Assembly: GCF_000350225.1 (NCBI RefSeq)
Contig: NW_005178809.1
Span: 743,429 to 807,428 of the forward strand
Direction: 5' to 3'
Source: Chondrus crispus
Taxonomy: Eukaryota; Rhodophyta; Florideophyceae; Gigartinales; Gigartinaceae
DNA: 64,000 nucleotides
Positions 8,701 to 17,804 of this stretch are shown here, one piece after another. The position numbers and the translations under genes are program-made. Position 1 is the stretch's first letter, and each line of letters starts with the position of its first letter. A model generated the notes under the pieces. That model searched no databases, was not told the DNA's origin, and was given only the letters and a program-made list of their open reading frames with translations.

Positions 8701-11083
8701 TCCGAAGGACGGATATTCGTCGTTGGATGGGACGTTGCATGCGTCACTGGATATCCTGGAGTTGGATGTGGGAAGGAGTGGGGAGACAGTTGGTGAATTT
8801 TCGTTTCGAAAAATGCACCGGAGTCTGTGCGTTATGAAGAAGCAAGACCGGATACCTTTGAGTTTGGTTGGAGATTTGTGGGAGATGGACGAGGAGTGGA
8901 CGGAAAGGTGTGCAAAGGAGATGGAAAGGGTTGGATTAGTAGAGTTGCAGTATGAGAAGGGCTGTGGTGGGTTGCGGGTGCATGATCTGACGCACGATTT
9001 TGCGGTGCAGGAGGCGCAGAAGGAAGAAAGTGTAACGTTCTGGTATAAGAAGTTGGCAGATGTATGCAGGCAGGGAAGAGGACTGCTTGCTATAACTGAG
9101 AGCGAGGGCAGAGAGAGCAAGGATGCAAGAGAGAAGTATGTTTTCGAGAGCATATATCGCGTTCTGAAACAGGGCGGGTGTGTGGAGGAGCTTAAGAGAC
9201 TATTTTTGAGTGCGCGATGGGTGAAGACAGTGATACGGAGAGGCGGGGTTTGTCAATACGAGGAAGCTGTGAAGGGATTGAGTAGAGACTTGAAGCAGAA
9301 GAGAGGAGGCGGGAGTATGGGAATGGGACGGGTCGATGAGGATGCAGTGGATACAATGGTTTTGATGATGCGGGCTGCGCGACTGAGTGTACCGTTTTGT
9401 GGTGAAAACAGTGCCGGGATTTACTTTCAACTATATGGGCGAGTGAAGCACAGGGCACGGGATTCAAGTTGTGTGCGCAAAGTGCTGGAGGAAATTGAGA
9501 GATACGCACCACGGCCGTGGGTGCGGCCTGTGAGTGAGTGTGTAGCGCGAGCCGATGGAAAGATGGTGGAGCACATTGTTCTGCCATATTCCAGTCTTTT
9601 AATTCAAGTGGGCATGGATTCCAGTGGTGAAGTGTATGGAAGTCAAGTGGCGTGGCCCGGGGCAAAAGTAGCAGTTTTCACGCAATCTGCTGAGAAGGAG
9701 ACGAAGATGGTTGAATTGGAAGGCGAGTTCGAAACGGAGAGCAAGGGCCCAGGGGCCAATGAACCAAGCAGTCAATTAGAAGGCGAGTTCGAAACGGAGA
9801 GCCAGGGCCCAGGGGATCTTGAAAACCCGAGCGTGACAAGAGCCACGTGCGCAACTCTCTGTGAGAGGAAGGGGTATGTTGTTGTGGGATATGAAGACGG
9901 GACGTTAAGGCTGTGGAGTACGTCGGAGAGGAAAGTATTGAGAAGTTTCTGCGGCCACAAGTCGAAAGTGTATTGCGTTGCGATGAGTGGGGACGGTAGA
10001 CGTGTGGTATCTGGATCGCGGGACAAGAGCGTGCGTGTGTGGGACGTGGAGACAGGAGCACAAGTCGGGGAGGCGTTAGTTGGACACACGGGAGAGGTGG
10101 TAAGCGTTGCGATGAGTGGGGACGGAAGACGTGTGGTATCTGGATCGGTTGACAAGAGCGTGCGTGTGTGGGACGTGGAGACGGGGGCACAAGTCGGGGA
10201 GGCGTTGGTTGGACACGTGGATACGGTGGCTAGCGTTGCGATGAGTGGGGACGGAAGACGTGTGGTATCTGGATCGGTTGACAAGAGCGTGCGTGTGTGG
10301 GACGTGGAGACGGGGGCACAAGTCGGGGAGGCGTTGGTTGGACACATGGATACGGTGGCTAGCGTTGCGATGAGTGGGGACGGAAGACGTGTGGTATCTG
10401 GATCGGTTGACACGAGCGTGCGTGTGTGGGACGTGGAGACGGGGGCACAAGTCGGGGAGGCGTTGGTGGGACACATGGATACGGTGGCTAGCGTTGCGAT
10501 GAGTGGGGACGGAAGACGTGTGGTATCTGGATCGGTTGACACGAGCGTGCGTGTGTGGGACGTGGAGACGGGGGCACAAGTCGGGGAGGCGTTGGTGGGA
10601 CACATGGATACGGTGGCTAGCGTTGCGATGAGTGGGGACGGAAGACGTGTGGTATCTGGATCGGTTGACACGAGCGTGCGTGTGTGGGACGTGGAGACGG
10701 GGGCACAAGTCGGGGAGGCGTTGGTTGGACACACGGATACGGTGGCTCGCGTTGCGATTAGTGGAGACGGAAGTCGTGTGGCATCTGGATCGTGGGACGG
10801 GAGTATGCGGGTGTGGGACGTGGAGAGAGGGATCACACTTCACATCGGGAGGCTAGAGGATTGGGAAGAAATCCTGCCGACATACTTGAGTACTGCTTCT
10901 CGCGCAGGACGAACATCACAATTATTTTCAAGGGAGGGAGCAATTGTGCAAAGGCGAGAGGATGGGTCTGAGGCTGTCTTGGCCCAGTTGGACAATCCAC
11001 AAGACTTGCAGATAGACCACGATCGCGGGGTCGTAGTTGCAGGGGTGGGTTATCTGGTTGCTATCATGAAGCTAGTGGTGTAA
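5768..11083 (+). CDS. NB-ARC NTPase with C-terminal WD40 propeller (STAND family)
   Basis: A 1771-residue protein read without introns. I chose ATG 5768 because it follows a pyrimidine-rich leader; ATG 5543 in the same frame is an alternative, and the frame extends further upstream without ATG. Residues 1 to about 600 match no family I recognise. The NB-ARC motifs are clear: P-loop GQGGVGKT near 752, Walker B LFIIDDVW near 836, STRDRE sensor, GLPLAL near 931 and a VHDL motif in the MHD position near 1071. Two copies of LEGEFETES lie near 1320-1345. WD40 units follow from about 1368, most being 43-residue repeats, then the tail DNPQDLQIDHD ... AIMKLVV. Family knowledge: NB-ARC proteins are ATP-driven switches in immunity, cell death or self-recognition, with the repeat domain as ligand sensor. 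The specific role here is unknown. Confidence 0.9.
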   Translation: MTEEMTSRPRKMRRLAFPGLRNRRRGKAQPSPSPAQLPLPKPCKAIHEELDCLLSAFSLFRPMIPERFDLFGVLFVNPDPAFRHEPPEVTIANLKKICEDYQEEHAANGAITEKNGVVDKLLGDMERNVKVTKVDYRISQASATDHSVRVALDASLLGSFKTEGHHETATTASRDLSVGASNCEKYCFGNLRKLLWQNPEFFFTKILEMIDADFRFREGERRMMAIVTKKIIANISISCEASNQRDTGAGVGGPEGTATLQANYGASDSADHKSDVFGGIAGIHFLMFPIKRLDADWFRICSGINVDAPRREDSANNSNTRNDYEKWYQNGADQNMDASDTRTFNMPKNATLNFTLPHRPALVLTAEPQRENDTPSPRSENIRREQMDGVIAAKDLVNGDTVLCRPHLNRIPYVDINLKPTLNEFAMRQVNLALKFQSEAEQDKSIDTLFQSKHRCTALRLFRSALRKRCYGSTIYALECLGDFYSCSSKAASNEPTARAFKFCAVVLRNPLESYRVWLQILMEKARLRYENRPEAFIAQIVATPSPSSLIYVLHLLATPRVEASLSHLFSEKTKNEKQRLPTTNNDKRERDSEREEQAPLCHHRLFKSEQHPLFAEPPAYPFNILRLSKSLDELQKESDDPKARLGAYASAVGDREVLEKRKREADRLHHRILQASTGIDTRATRAAVESIRRGTGDMFRPSIRAERNPASICVKLDSQGSDGLPNTCESRLKAAVLQRDRNEHVGATAVGQGGVGKTCALRAIAHDDKIKAEFSGGVYFMSLGKDGNVGRLIEELCLIVEASGGNQTAAQMREESDFRRVLAKVQAWFCSHVCLFIIDDVWVVNDIDANILQKLSVLTDTAGGSGGRRSRLLYSTRDRELRQIGERVAFEPREKGGKEAVDMLVHASEANREEVDDARCKEAVGEILDMCGGLPLALNVAGTMVRYFRERWEGEVSEAWGAYLSRMKSRNTIRAESPKDGYSSLDGTLHASLDILELDVGRSGETVGEFSFRKMHRSLCVMKKQDRIPLSLVGDLWEMDEEWTERCAKEMERVGLVELQYEKGCGGLRVHDLTHDFAVQEAQKEESVTFWYKKLADVCRQGRGLLAITESEGRESKDAREKYVFESIYRVLKQGGCVEELKRLFLSARWVKTVIRRGGVCQYEEAVKGLSRDLKQKRGGGSMGMGRVDEDAVDTMVLMMRAARLSVPFCGENSAGIYFQLYGRVKHRARDSSCVRKVLEEIERYAPRPWVRPVSECVARADGKMVEHIVLPYSSLLIQVGMDSSGEVYGSQVAWPGAKVAVFTQSAEKETKMVELEGEFETESKGPGANEPSSQLEGEFETESQGPGDLENPSVTRATCATLCERKGYVVVGYEDGTLRLWSTSERKVLRSFCGHKSKVYCVAMSGDGRRVVSGSRDKSVRVWDVETGAQVGEALVGHTGEVVSVAMSGDGRRVVSGSVDKSVRVWDVETGAQVGEALVGHVDTVASVAMSGDGRRVVSGSVDKSVRVWDVETGAQVGEALVGHMDTVASVAMSGDGRRVVSGSVDTSVRVWDVETGAQVGEALVGHMDTVASVAMSGDGRRVVSGSVDTSVRVWDVETGAQVGEALVGHMDTVASVAMSGDGRRVVSGSVDTSVRVWDVETGAQVGEALVGHTDTVARVAISGDGSRVASGSWDGSMRVWDVERGITLHIGRLEDWEEILPTYLSTASRAGRTSQLFSREGAIVQRREDGSEAVLAQLDNPQDLQIDHDRGVVVAGVGYLVAIMKLVV
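10042..10815 (+). repeat. Six 129-bp tandem WD40-coding units
   Basis: The GGACGTGGAG core recurs at 10042, 10171, 10300, 10429, 10558, 10687 and 10816, an exact 129-bp period. Units starting at 10171-10558 are almost identical in DNA, with changes limited to a few codons (VDK/VDT, GHVD/GHMD/GHTD). Such uniformity points to recent amplification or gene conversion. Confidence 0.95.
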
Positions 11084-11728
11084 ATTGCGGAAAGGGATAA
11101 ACGCTTGGTGCACGAGACATTAGTACTGTACTGCGTTGCAACTGTGCGCGGTAAAGGGGGGTGCTCTAAAAGTGGGACAAAAACCTCAAGGAAAAAGTAC
11201 TTGTAATTGTCAAGCAATCACCATTTTTTATGTCTTGCGACGGGAACACTCTCAGCCGTTTGTCTACTGGGACTTGGCGAAAACAAGCACGGACAAAGAC
11301 GGACAAAGACGAGGAGTGAGATTGAAGCGCGCGGACACTTTTGCACCCCAACCGCGCACAAAGATCGGACATCGAAGCAAATTTAAAAAAAATAGAAAAG
11401 TATGCCTGTTTTGTATTTTTGGGTTGTTACACTCTTATACAGTACGTAGCAAGCTGTGAGCACTCGATTGAGATATTTTTTCTTTAATTTCAACCACGTC
11501 GTTCTGAGATACGGCGCACTGTCTGGCGCCGTTACGCGCGGCGGTGCACCTTGGCCCGTGTCGGAGATAATTTTCAAAATATTTTGGATGTCCGATCTTT
11601 TTGTCACTGTCCGACAATTGCAGCACCCCCCCTTTAGTAGTGGGGAGGAGGTGTTTTGTTTTGTTATGAATGGCTGAGAAGGTTGCTTGACGCACGTTGC
11701 GGTTCATGTATGTGTATGTATGAACTAC
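11084..11728 (+). repeat. Duplicated 3' flank, copy 2 (interrupted)
   Basis: 11084-11153 and 11637-11728 together match 538-711. The homology is broken precisely at the TA where the 481-bp element sits. A weaker block of homology resumes at about 12056-12114. Confidence 0.75.
11154..11634. mobile_element. 481-bp non-autonomous TIR element, TA target duplication
   Basis: The element starts AAGGGGGGTGCT and ends with its inverse AGCACCCCCCCTT. TA dinucleotides lie at 11152-11153 and 11635-11636. The paralogous flank at 614-615 has a single TA with no insert, which proves insertion. TA duplication is typical of Tc1/mariner-like transposases, though these termini are not a family I can name. No transposase is encoded, so it would move only in trans. 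Confidence 0.85.
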
Positions 11729-12229
11729 CAACGTGCTTGTCACTGCCATCGTCGCGCCGTGCACGGACGGGTTTCAGGCATACTATCGGGTGTCGTCGAG
11801 CTCGACTTCAACAACGATAGACAGGTGGACCTGTGCCTGGCGCGCGCCAAGTTGCACCTGGTGAGGTCGCGCGGCTCGCCTGCCGTGCACGGACGTGGAC
11901 TTGCTGGAGCAGTATGGAGCAGTATGGATTGATGCGTGACACAGACAGAAGGGGCGCGTCTGCGGAGGACGCGACGGGTTTGTCAACGTTGAGGTGAATC
12001 TCTCAATGTTGAGAGGGGCTGTTGAGAGGGGCGAATGGAACACAGTGCACAAGTGCACACGTGTCCGAAGAAAAAATAGCAAACGAGGGCAACTTTTTTC
12101 TTCAATTTTACCATAAATTTGCGCTTCGTTCGTCACACCCGCCCTCTACCTGCGCTTCGTATCACCGCTTGCATCTACTCGCCGATTCTCGACGCACATA
12201 CATACATTGGGTGCATCCGGAAAAAGAGA

Positions 12230-12480
12230 AAGTAAACAAGTGGAATATTTTTCAATTACACTCTGGCACCGTCAGCTGGATGAACAGAAAAGACAGTGCC
12301 GTACACGGCACTGTCAGCGACGGAAGCCGAATACATCCCGCTATCCGATTGTGCACAAGAAGCGAGATGGTTGTTTCAGATATTGAGTGAGTTGAAGTAT
12401 GTGTTCTGAAAACCAACTTTCATCGATGACGACAACACGTGACCTATTCACCAAAGCTGGGTCTGCAGGCAAAAACGTAC
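12230..12480 (+). pseudogene. Copia RNase H fragment
   Basis: Codons from 12305 read TALSATEAEYIPLSD and then EARWLFQILSELK, the conserved core of Copia-type RNase H. Just upstream, in a shifted frame, GTVSWMNRKDSAV matches the usual preceding strand. A DLFTKAG motif, seen at the end of such domains, follows near 12450. At least one frameshift is present and no LTR or RT was found nearby, so this is an isolated relic. Its reading is not close to the three Copia elements elsewhere in the window. From 12500 to 13050 nothing else is recognised. Confidence 0.65.
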
Positions 12481-13056
12481 AAGGCCCATTGAAAAGAAAT
12501 ATCATTTCGTACATGAGTTGGTCGAACGAGAATTGGTATGTTTACCAGTATTCGTCGGTGCCCGTGAAGGAGACGGCGAACGATCGTTTCCTGAAAGAGA
12601 GTCTCATCTCTGGCACTCGTGTACTTGGTGTACACGTGCGGTGGTACAGTATTGAATCATGACACCGCACGCCTGCCTCCTACAAATACAAAATCGGCAA
12701 ACGGTACCCTTCATGAACAATCACTACGCACTGCTTGACATGAACGCGCGTCGCCATGTCCTTCGCCTGCCTTTCAGCGTCCGCCCCCCGGCCCACACGC
12801 ATGCGGCGCGGGCGCTTCCAGCGCGTCCGACATGCATGCCTGCCTGAATGCTTCGCTTGCCTCTCGGTGTCCGCTCCCAGCGGACCGCGTCGCGGCCCGG
12901 AAGCCTTGCTGCCGGCCTCCAGCCGGTGCTCGGGCGCTCGCTGCGTGCGGGCAGTCACTGTTCAAAAGTGTGAGCGTCCTGGCCCAGCCGGGGGCATCGG
13001 TACACTACAGTACATGCGTGTGATGCACACTGCACAACGCGCGAGAATGAGAGGGG

Positions 13057-13585
13057 GCGGGGATGCTTGCCCGCGGATCGCGGCGCGCGGCGGCCCCAAC
13101 TTTTACGTACACTTCGCGCGAGCGCGCGAGCAAATAGAGTCGCGGCGGGGAAGCGTCCGCCACGCGACCAGAACGCGGCGGGCGCGCGCGCGCCGTCCAT
13201 ACGTGCGGCGGCGACGGGGCGTTCGCGGTATGGCTTGCGTCGAGCGGGCCGCGCGCGCGGGCGCGCAAGGGAGAGGGGGGGAGGGGAGGCATAGCGCGTC
13301 TAGGTTAGGGCGCGCGCAACCGGAGGTGGTGGCGCGCATTCGGACGCGCGCGCTTTGGGCGCGCGGCGCGGGCGGCAGTCGGGGTGCGCGCATCTCTGCG
13401 CACGGGCGGAAAGCAGGGTGGCACGGTGCTTGCGCTGCGGGTCGCGCGTGATTTGAACGGGAAGCGTTTGCCGGCAGAGATGTAGCGATGGTTCGTGCAG
13501 CTCCGGAGACGCACGGCCGAAGAGCGCCGCCCTGGCCCGGGCGCGGGGCAGCGCGTCCCGACTGCGCGGCGTGCCGCGCGATTCG
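13057..13585. repeat. GC-rich dispersed repeat, copy 2
   Basis: Colinear with 2787-3327 (see copy 1). Same orientation. Substitutions are spread evenly and neither copy keeps a shared ORF. Confidence 0.65.
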
Positions 13586-13689
13586 CGCCCTTGCTCCCGA
13601 TGCGCACCGAAAAAAAACCTCCCTGCTGCAGTGCGACCGCTTTGTGCACTTCCCCACGCTTCACCAACGGGGATTAATTTGAGGTGTGA

Positions 13690-15044
13690 AGTTGAGACGG
13701 CAGAAGTGGACATGTCAGATTAATCGCACCGGACTCATCGCGCACCGCATCGCACTGATGGAGTGTGTGAAGAAAGCGGGTGCACGCGAATGGAATGACG
13801 ATAGGTGAAGGGGTTGCTCCCTCCTGGCAATCCTGGCAATAATGGCGGGCAGCAGGGACCCTGGGCACGTGCCAGCGCTTGAGCGTGGAGCGTGAGGGCC
13901 ATAGCCTGACGGACGGGTAGCGGCACGGAGATGGGAGTGCGGCGGTTGAGGAGACGGAGCTCCTCGCGGCGTAGGCGGCAGGCAACGGCGGCAGCGGCGA
14001 AAGAGTCGAGAGCGGAAGCGGCGGGAGGGAGGGGGGCGGTGTGGGCGGCGAGGTCCTCGTAGACGAGGCGCAGGTGGGCGAGGAGGCGGACGAAGGGAGT
14101 GGTGTGACAGGCGAGGAAGTAGGTGTATGTGCAGCGAGCGACGCGGGGGACATTAACGTGGGGAGGAAGAACGGGGCCAGCGAGGTGGACGCCGCGGCAT
14201 AGGGCGGGCTGGGCTGCAGCAAAGGAAGAGAAGGCGGCGAGGTTTGCGTCCAGGGCGAAACGCGTAGGCGCTGCCTCCCATTTCCGTTCCAACTGCCTTT
14301 GTCTTCCACTTCTCCGTTTGTCGCGCCTCGCCGCCTCCAATTGCCACGTGTCCAGGCCCCGCGCCGGGTCTTCCGTCCTCTGAGGACCATTCACTCTCGC
14401 GGCATCCCCGTGCAGCACTCGCACTCTTCGTCGTGACGGCCGGCGGGGGGGCGACGGGTTCGCCCGTGCGGGGGTCGAGGCGGATGGGATTGCCAACGGG
14501 GCGGGCGAGAGCGCGAGCTTCAGCGGGTGTGGCTCGCGAGACTGACGGAGAGGCTGCTGACGGAGAGGCTGCGAGTGCTGCACTCGCTGAAGTCTCTTAC
14601 TCGAGGCTGACGAAGGGACTGACGAGGGGTGTGCGAGTGCTGCGCGGGGAAGCCGCACGAGTGAGGACGGAAGAACCGGGGCGGTCCTGGGCACGTGGCA
14701 ATTGGAGGGGGGCGAGGCTCCACACACGGACAAGTGGAGGACAAAGGCAGTTGAACGAACATGGGAGGCGGCGTGGCGCTCGCAGCGTTTGGATGGGCCG
14801 CAGGGGGGATGCAGCGGCGAGTGGGACGGGGTTGCGCGGCTGCTACAGGCACCCACGGTCGCGTCGGCGGGGGGACCTGGGCGGGGGCCAGAGCGGCATG
14901 GACAGGGCGAGGAGTTTGTCGAGGCCGGTCGCGCTCGAGCTGCTTGCGCTGAACGCGCTGGCGCGACCACTGTCGCGTGCAGCCTGCACGCGCGTGCGGT
15001 GACGGAGGGGAGCTGAAGAATGGCGTTGTCCGCTTCTTCGTCAT
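13690..15044 (-). pseudogene. LINE ORF1-like remnant
   Basis: Read on the minus strand, three stretches match the intact ORF1 at 55441-56994. They are a start MTKKRTTPFFSSPPSP (from 15044) like MSPKKKSQ..., NPIRLDPRTGEPVAPPPAVT (near 14450-14500) like PVRLDPTTGAPVAPPPAIT, and PPHVNVPRVARCTYTYF with VRLLAHLRLVYEDLAAH (near 14040-14170) like PPHVIVPGVGRWTYIY and VRVLAHIRLVYEDLQ. The matches fall in different frames, so the copy is broken by frameshifts. The intact family member is followed by a reverse transcriptase; none is present here. The remnant ends 115 bp before the tRNA-Val gene. Function of the ORF1 protein is unknown; in LINEs ORF1 proteins usually bind RNA. Confidence 0.7.
14268..14772. 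repeat. Imperfect large inverted repeat inside the LINE remnant
   Basis: The arm 14632-14772, read on plus, matches the reverse complement of 14268-14426. Shared landmarks are CACGTGGCAATTGGAGG and GACAAAGGCAGTTG. Spacer is about 205 bp. The arms are about 80 per cent alike by eye. This suggests an inverted duplication within the remnant or a nested foldback element. Confidence 0.6.
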
Positions 15045-15159
15045 CTGTGAGTAATTGCGCTCTTTCATGTTTACTGTAATTTCACGGCTTACAGTAGTAG
15101 ATTTCAGGGCTATAATGCCTTTAAATAATGGTAAATTTTCTCGGAGAAGTATCGCATTT

Positions 15160-15233
15160 GCTCTTGTAGCTCAGTTGGTTAGAGCGCCAGCCTAACATGC
15201 TGGAGGTCTGGAGTTCGACCCTCCACAAGAGTA
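15160..15233 (+). tRNA. tRNA-Val (anticodon AAC)
   Basis: Complete 74-nt cloverleaf. Acceptor GCTCTTG pairs with CAAGAGT (first pair G-U), with discriminator A15233. The D arm includes TAGCTCAGTTGGTTAGAG. Anticodon stem CCAGC/GCTGG holds the loop CTAACAT with anticodon AAC at 15194-15196. T stem TGGAG/CTCCA holds the loop TTCGACC. There is no intron and CCA is not encoded, as expected for a nuclear gene. A and B box promoters are internal. Its mature 3' end is complementary over 18 nt to the primer-binding sites of both chromoviruses at 26978 and 47723. Confidence 0.95.
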
Positions 15234-15240
15234 TTTTTTT
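15234..15240 (+). terminator. Pol III T-run terminator
   Basis: Seven T residues directly after the tRNA discriminator base, the standard Pol III termination signal. Confidence 0.85.
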
Positions 15241-16652
15241 AGATTCTTGCCGTCTCGCTACTCTCTTTTTCTTCATAGGTTTGGTCCTGCATTTGCGCAC
15301 CTGGTCTGCACCGTGTGCTACAGTCGGCACAGGTGCTTGGAAGTGAATTCATATGATTACTTGTGAGACCAGCTTTAATCTCGAACGAGGCATCTATCGT
15401 TTTTTTTTTCTTTTGCAACAACAAATGCATAGAGTCAAACGTTTGGTACTGAACAGTACACAAATTGTACAAGCCGATACTTTAATAACTGTAAAACTAC
15501 ATGCGGCCCGTATTGAGTTTTAATAGTTCGCTTGCCTGGATCATATTTTTACGGAGAACGCGCACAAGAAACAACCGCTTCAAAAAATAATCATACCTGT
15601 ATCAATTTCGGTCATCTTTCACCCAGACACTACAAAGGCGAAATGAAAGCAAGGGGCGAAAGTGATCACTGTCATGTTTAGCTACTAATAAGGACTGATA
15701 GGACACACCCCTACGACGTCTGCCGAATCACTCCAGCAGCCCCCGTTCTGCCGTCTGCCCCTTTTTGGCCGTTGGTAAAAGCCCACGGGATGGGGGTGGC
15801 GCTGGAACTAATGATGAGAACGGCTTTCAGACACTCGGTTCAGCTGTTTCGTCACAGGTACGGCAACAAATAAATGCAGTGCTTCTTCACCTTGATTTTA
15901 GTTACAGGCGTGTTCCAGCTGCCGATCTGTGAACCGTAGCTCCATGAACCGCGGAACTTCCACATACATTATTTGACCCTCTTCTACTCTCGAACGCACA
16001 AGCATTGGCATCGATATGCGTCGGAGGATAAATCTAGCTATGTAGAGTTCCCGTGCATTGTTTGCAGGTCTGTGTTTCAAGATCATATGAGCCGCACTCC
16101 GGTTCCTGCCGTGCACCTGACGTCGGTGGTCCCTTCTTGAGCATAGCCGCGGGTTTGCACAAGAGAAAGCTCGAGCGCTCCGGTAAGCTGCATGTCGCTG
16201 TGAGCCCGTTAAAATCTGCTTTCAGGTGATGCTGTACAGTACCACCTCCCGTAAGGTGTCCTCTGGGGGTCGAGGGCTGGCCCCTTTTCGAAACCATCAC
16301 AACTCTATTTGTAAGCATGCCAGCACGACCTTCAATCCTCTATAGTAGCCCTTGTGGAGATTTGCAGAGGGGAGGGATAGCGTTGACTTTTGGAGTAAAG
16401 AAACATTTGTTGCACAATATAAGGTTGTCCGTAACGTCCCGAAAACGCATGTTTTGGCGGCGTGTTTGCTCATATTTTCTAAACGAAAATTTTTCAGAGA
16501 ACGCATTTGGCGAAACTCACATCATACCGAAAACAGGGGGCATGAGAGTTTTCCACGAGTTTCACATCCGCCTGATCACAGCAGTGCCGGATCGACCCGT
16601 CTTGAAGGAAAACAAAGTGGGGTTCCGTTCTTTTCATCAGCACAAACGAATC
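15241..16652. other. Intergenic; contains a dispersed repeat at 16108-16239
   Basis: No gene recognised. Positions 16108-16239 (from GCCGTGCACCTGACGTC to the CTGTACA motif) match 54744-54873 at about 85 per cent by eye. The second copy lies immediately beyond the right end of Copia-A. Confidence 0.6.
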
Positions 16653-17804
16653 TCAGACTGCAGGGGTCGCATCGATGTACGTCAGGGACGCCCCTTCATC
16701 TTCATCCTGATTCTTGAAAGGGGACTCTGGGTCCCAGTAATAATGTGAGAGCCACTTTTCCGTAATAGACTTTCTTGTAATGTCTTCGTTGGACTCCATA
16801 AAAATTTTAGTGACATCTGAGGCCGTAGTACGTGGAAAGTCATCCTCCTCTTCTTTGCGTGAGTCGAAAAAACTGGACGTGTTTAAAAGAATGAAGAATA
16901 GCATTCCATATTTGTCTCCTCGTCTCAGTTCCGAGAAATCTTCCCAGATAAACCTTTCCTTTTTGGCGTCATCAACTATTCCCCACTCGTCTAGTAATCC
17001 GATTGCACCGAGAATCCGGGAATAGACTGAGGACGGTGTAGTGTGAACCGCATCTCTAATTTGGTCCGACTTTGCATATTCTTTCAGTGCTGTCTCATAG
17101 TAATGCAGGATGGAATCCCCTATCATAGCCATTTCTGCGATAAGTTCAAGCGCACGGACAATCCGTTTGGGATGGGCCAACCTCACCCCTTCTAGATTTC
17201 TGATGATCTTCTTTCCGCGCTTGGCCGCCTTCCACCACATGACAGCGTCTCCCAAGTTGTTCTCGTCTTTCAACACAATAACCTTTTCGTTGTAGCGGAC
17301 TATCTCACCATTCCACATACATGTTATAGGCAATAGTGGCGTGTAAGATTCATGAGATGGAACTCTGATATAGGTCGTTGTCGGGAAGTGAATATCTATA
17401 TTGTTCTGAAGATTGGCGTTTGGGGGCTCCCCATGGCGGAGGTATTCGAATTGTTCGATAGGTATGCACAGAGCCGATCTCGCACCTAGGTCTAGGTGTT
17501 CAGTCGGGTTCATTGAGACCAACCTGCGCATTGCATCAAGTGAAGGTATGAGTCCAATGAGAATGACTCCGAATGCAACGCCTGATATTATTCCAGCAAG
17601 AAACCCTATTAAACTCACAAATGAAAGTAAGCATATCATGATGGCCAAGGAAGCCATTTTGGCATAGAGGGGCAGCCCCACGCCGAGGTCAGAACGCTCT
17701 TGAGAAGCACCGTACAAGTAGCTCAGGAACAGAGCGGCAGTCAGAAAATAGGTCAGAGCGATCAAGGTACGTTCAAATCCAACCGAGAAATTTGCGGGAT
17801 CCAT
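16653..17804 (-). CDS. Orphan membrane protein with N-terminal transmembrane segments
   Basis: A 383-residue protein starting MDPANFSVGFERTL. Three hydrophobic segments lie at about residues 9-32 (LIALTYFLTAALFLSYLYG), 50-68 (ASLAIMICLLSFVSLIGFL) and 70-88 (IISGVAFGVILIGLIP). They are followed by a soluble, charged region of about 295 residues with no motif I know. The absence of breaks, an ATG start and more balanced base composition than the nearby GC-rich DNA favour a real host gene. The first segment may serve as a signal anchor; topology is not determined. No neighbours suggest a pathway. I do not recognise the family and offer no function. Confidence 0.7.
   Translation of the reverse strand: MDPANFSVGFERTLIALTYFLTAALFLSYLYGASQERSDLGVGLPLYAKMASLAIMICLLSFVSLIGFLAGIISGVAFGVILIGLIPSLDAMRRLVSMNPTEHLDLGARSALCIPIEQFEYLRHGEPPNANLQNNIDIHFPTTTYIRVPSHESYTPLLPITCMWNGEIVRYNEKVIVLKDENNLGDAVMWWKAAKRGKKIIRNLEGVRLAHPKRIVRALELIAEMAMIGDSILHYYETALKEYAKSDQIRDAVHTTPSSVYSRILGAIGLLDEWGIVDDAKKERFIWEDFSELRRGDKYGMLFFILLNTSSFFDSRKEEEDDFPRTTASDVTKIFMESNEDITRKSITEKWLSHYYWDPESPFKNQDEDEGASLTYIDATPAV

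Noticed and set aside
9772..10836. 354- and 255-codon minus-strand frames across the WD40 repeats
   Set aside because: They repeat with the same 129-bp period and are mirror images of the WD40 codons; the plus strand has the clear protein signature.
12206..12222. Solo end of the 911-bp TIR element near the Copia RNase H relic
   Set aside because: Only about 16 bp resemble the TIR; too short to support an element.
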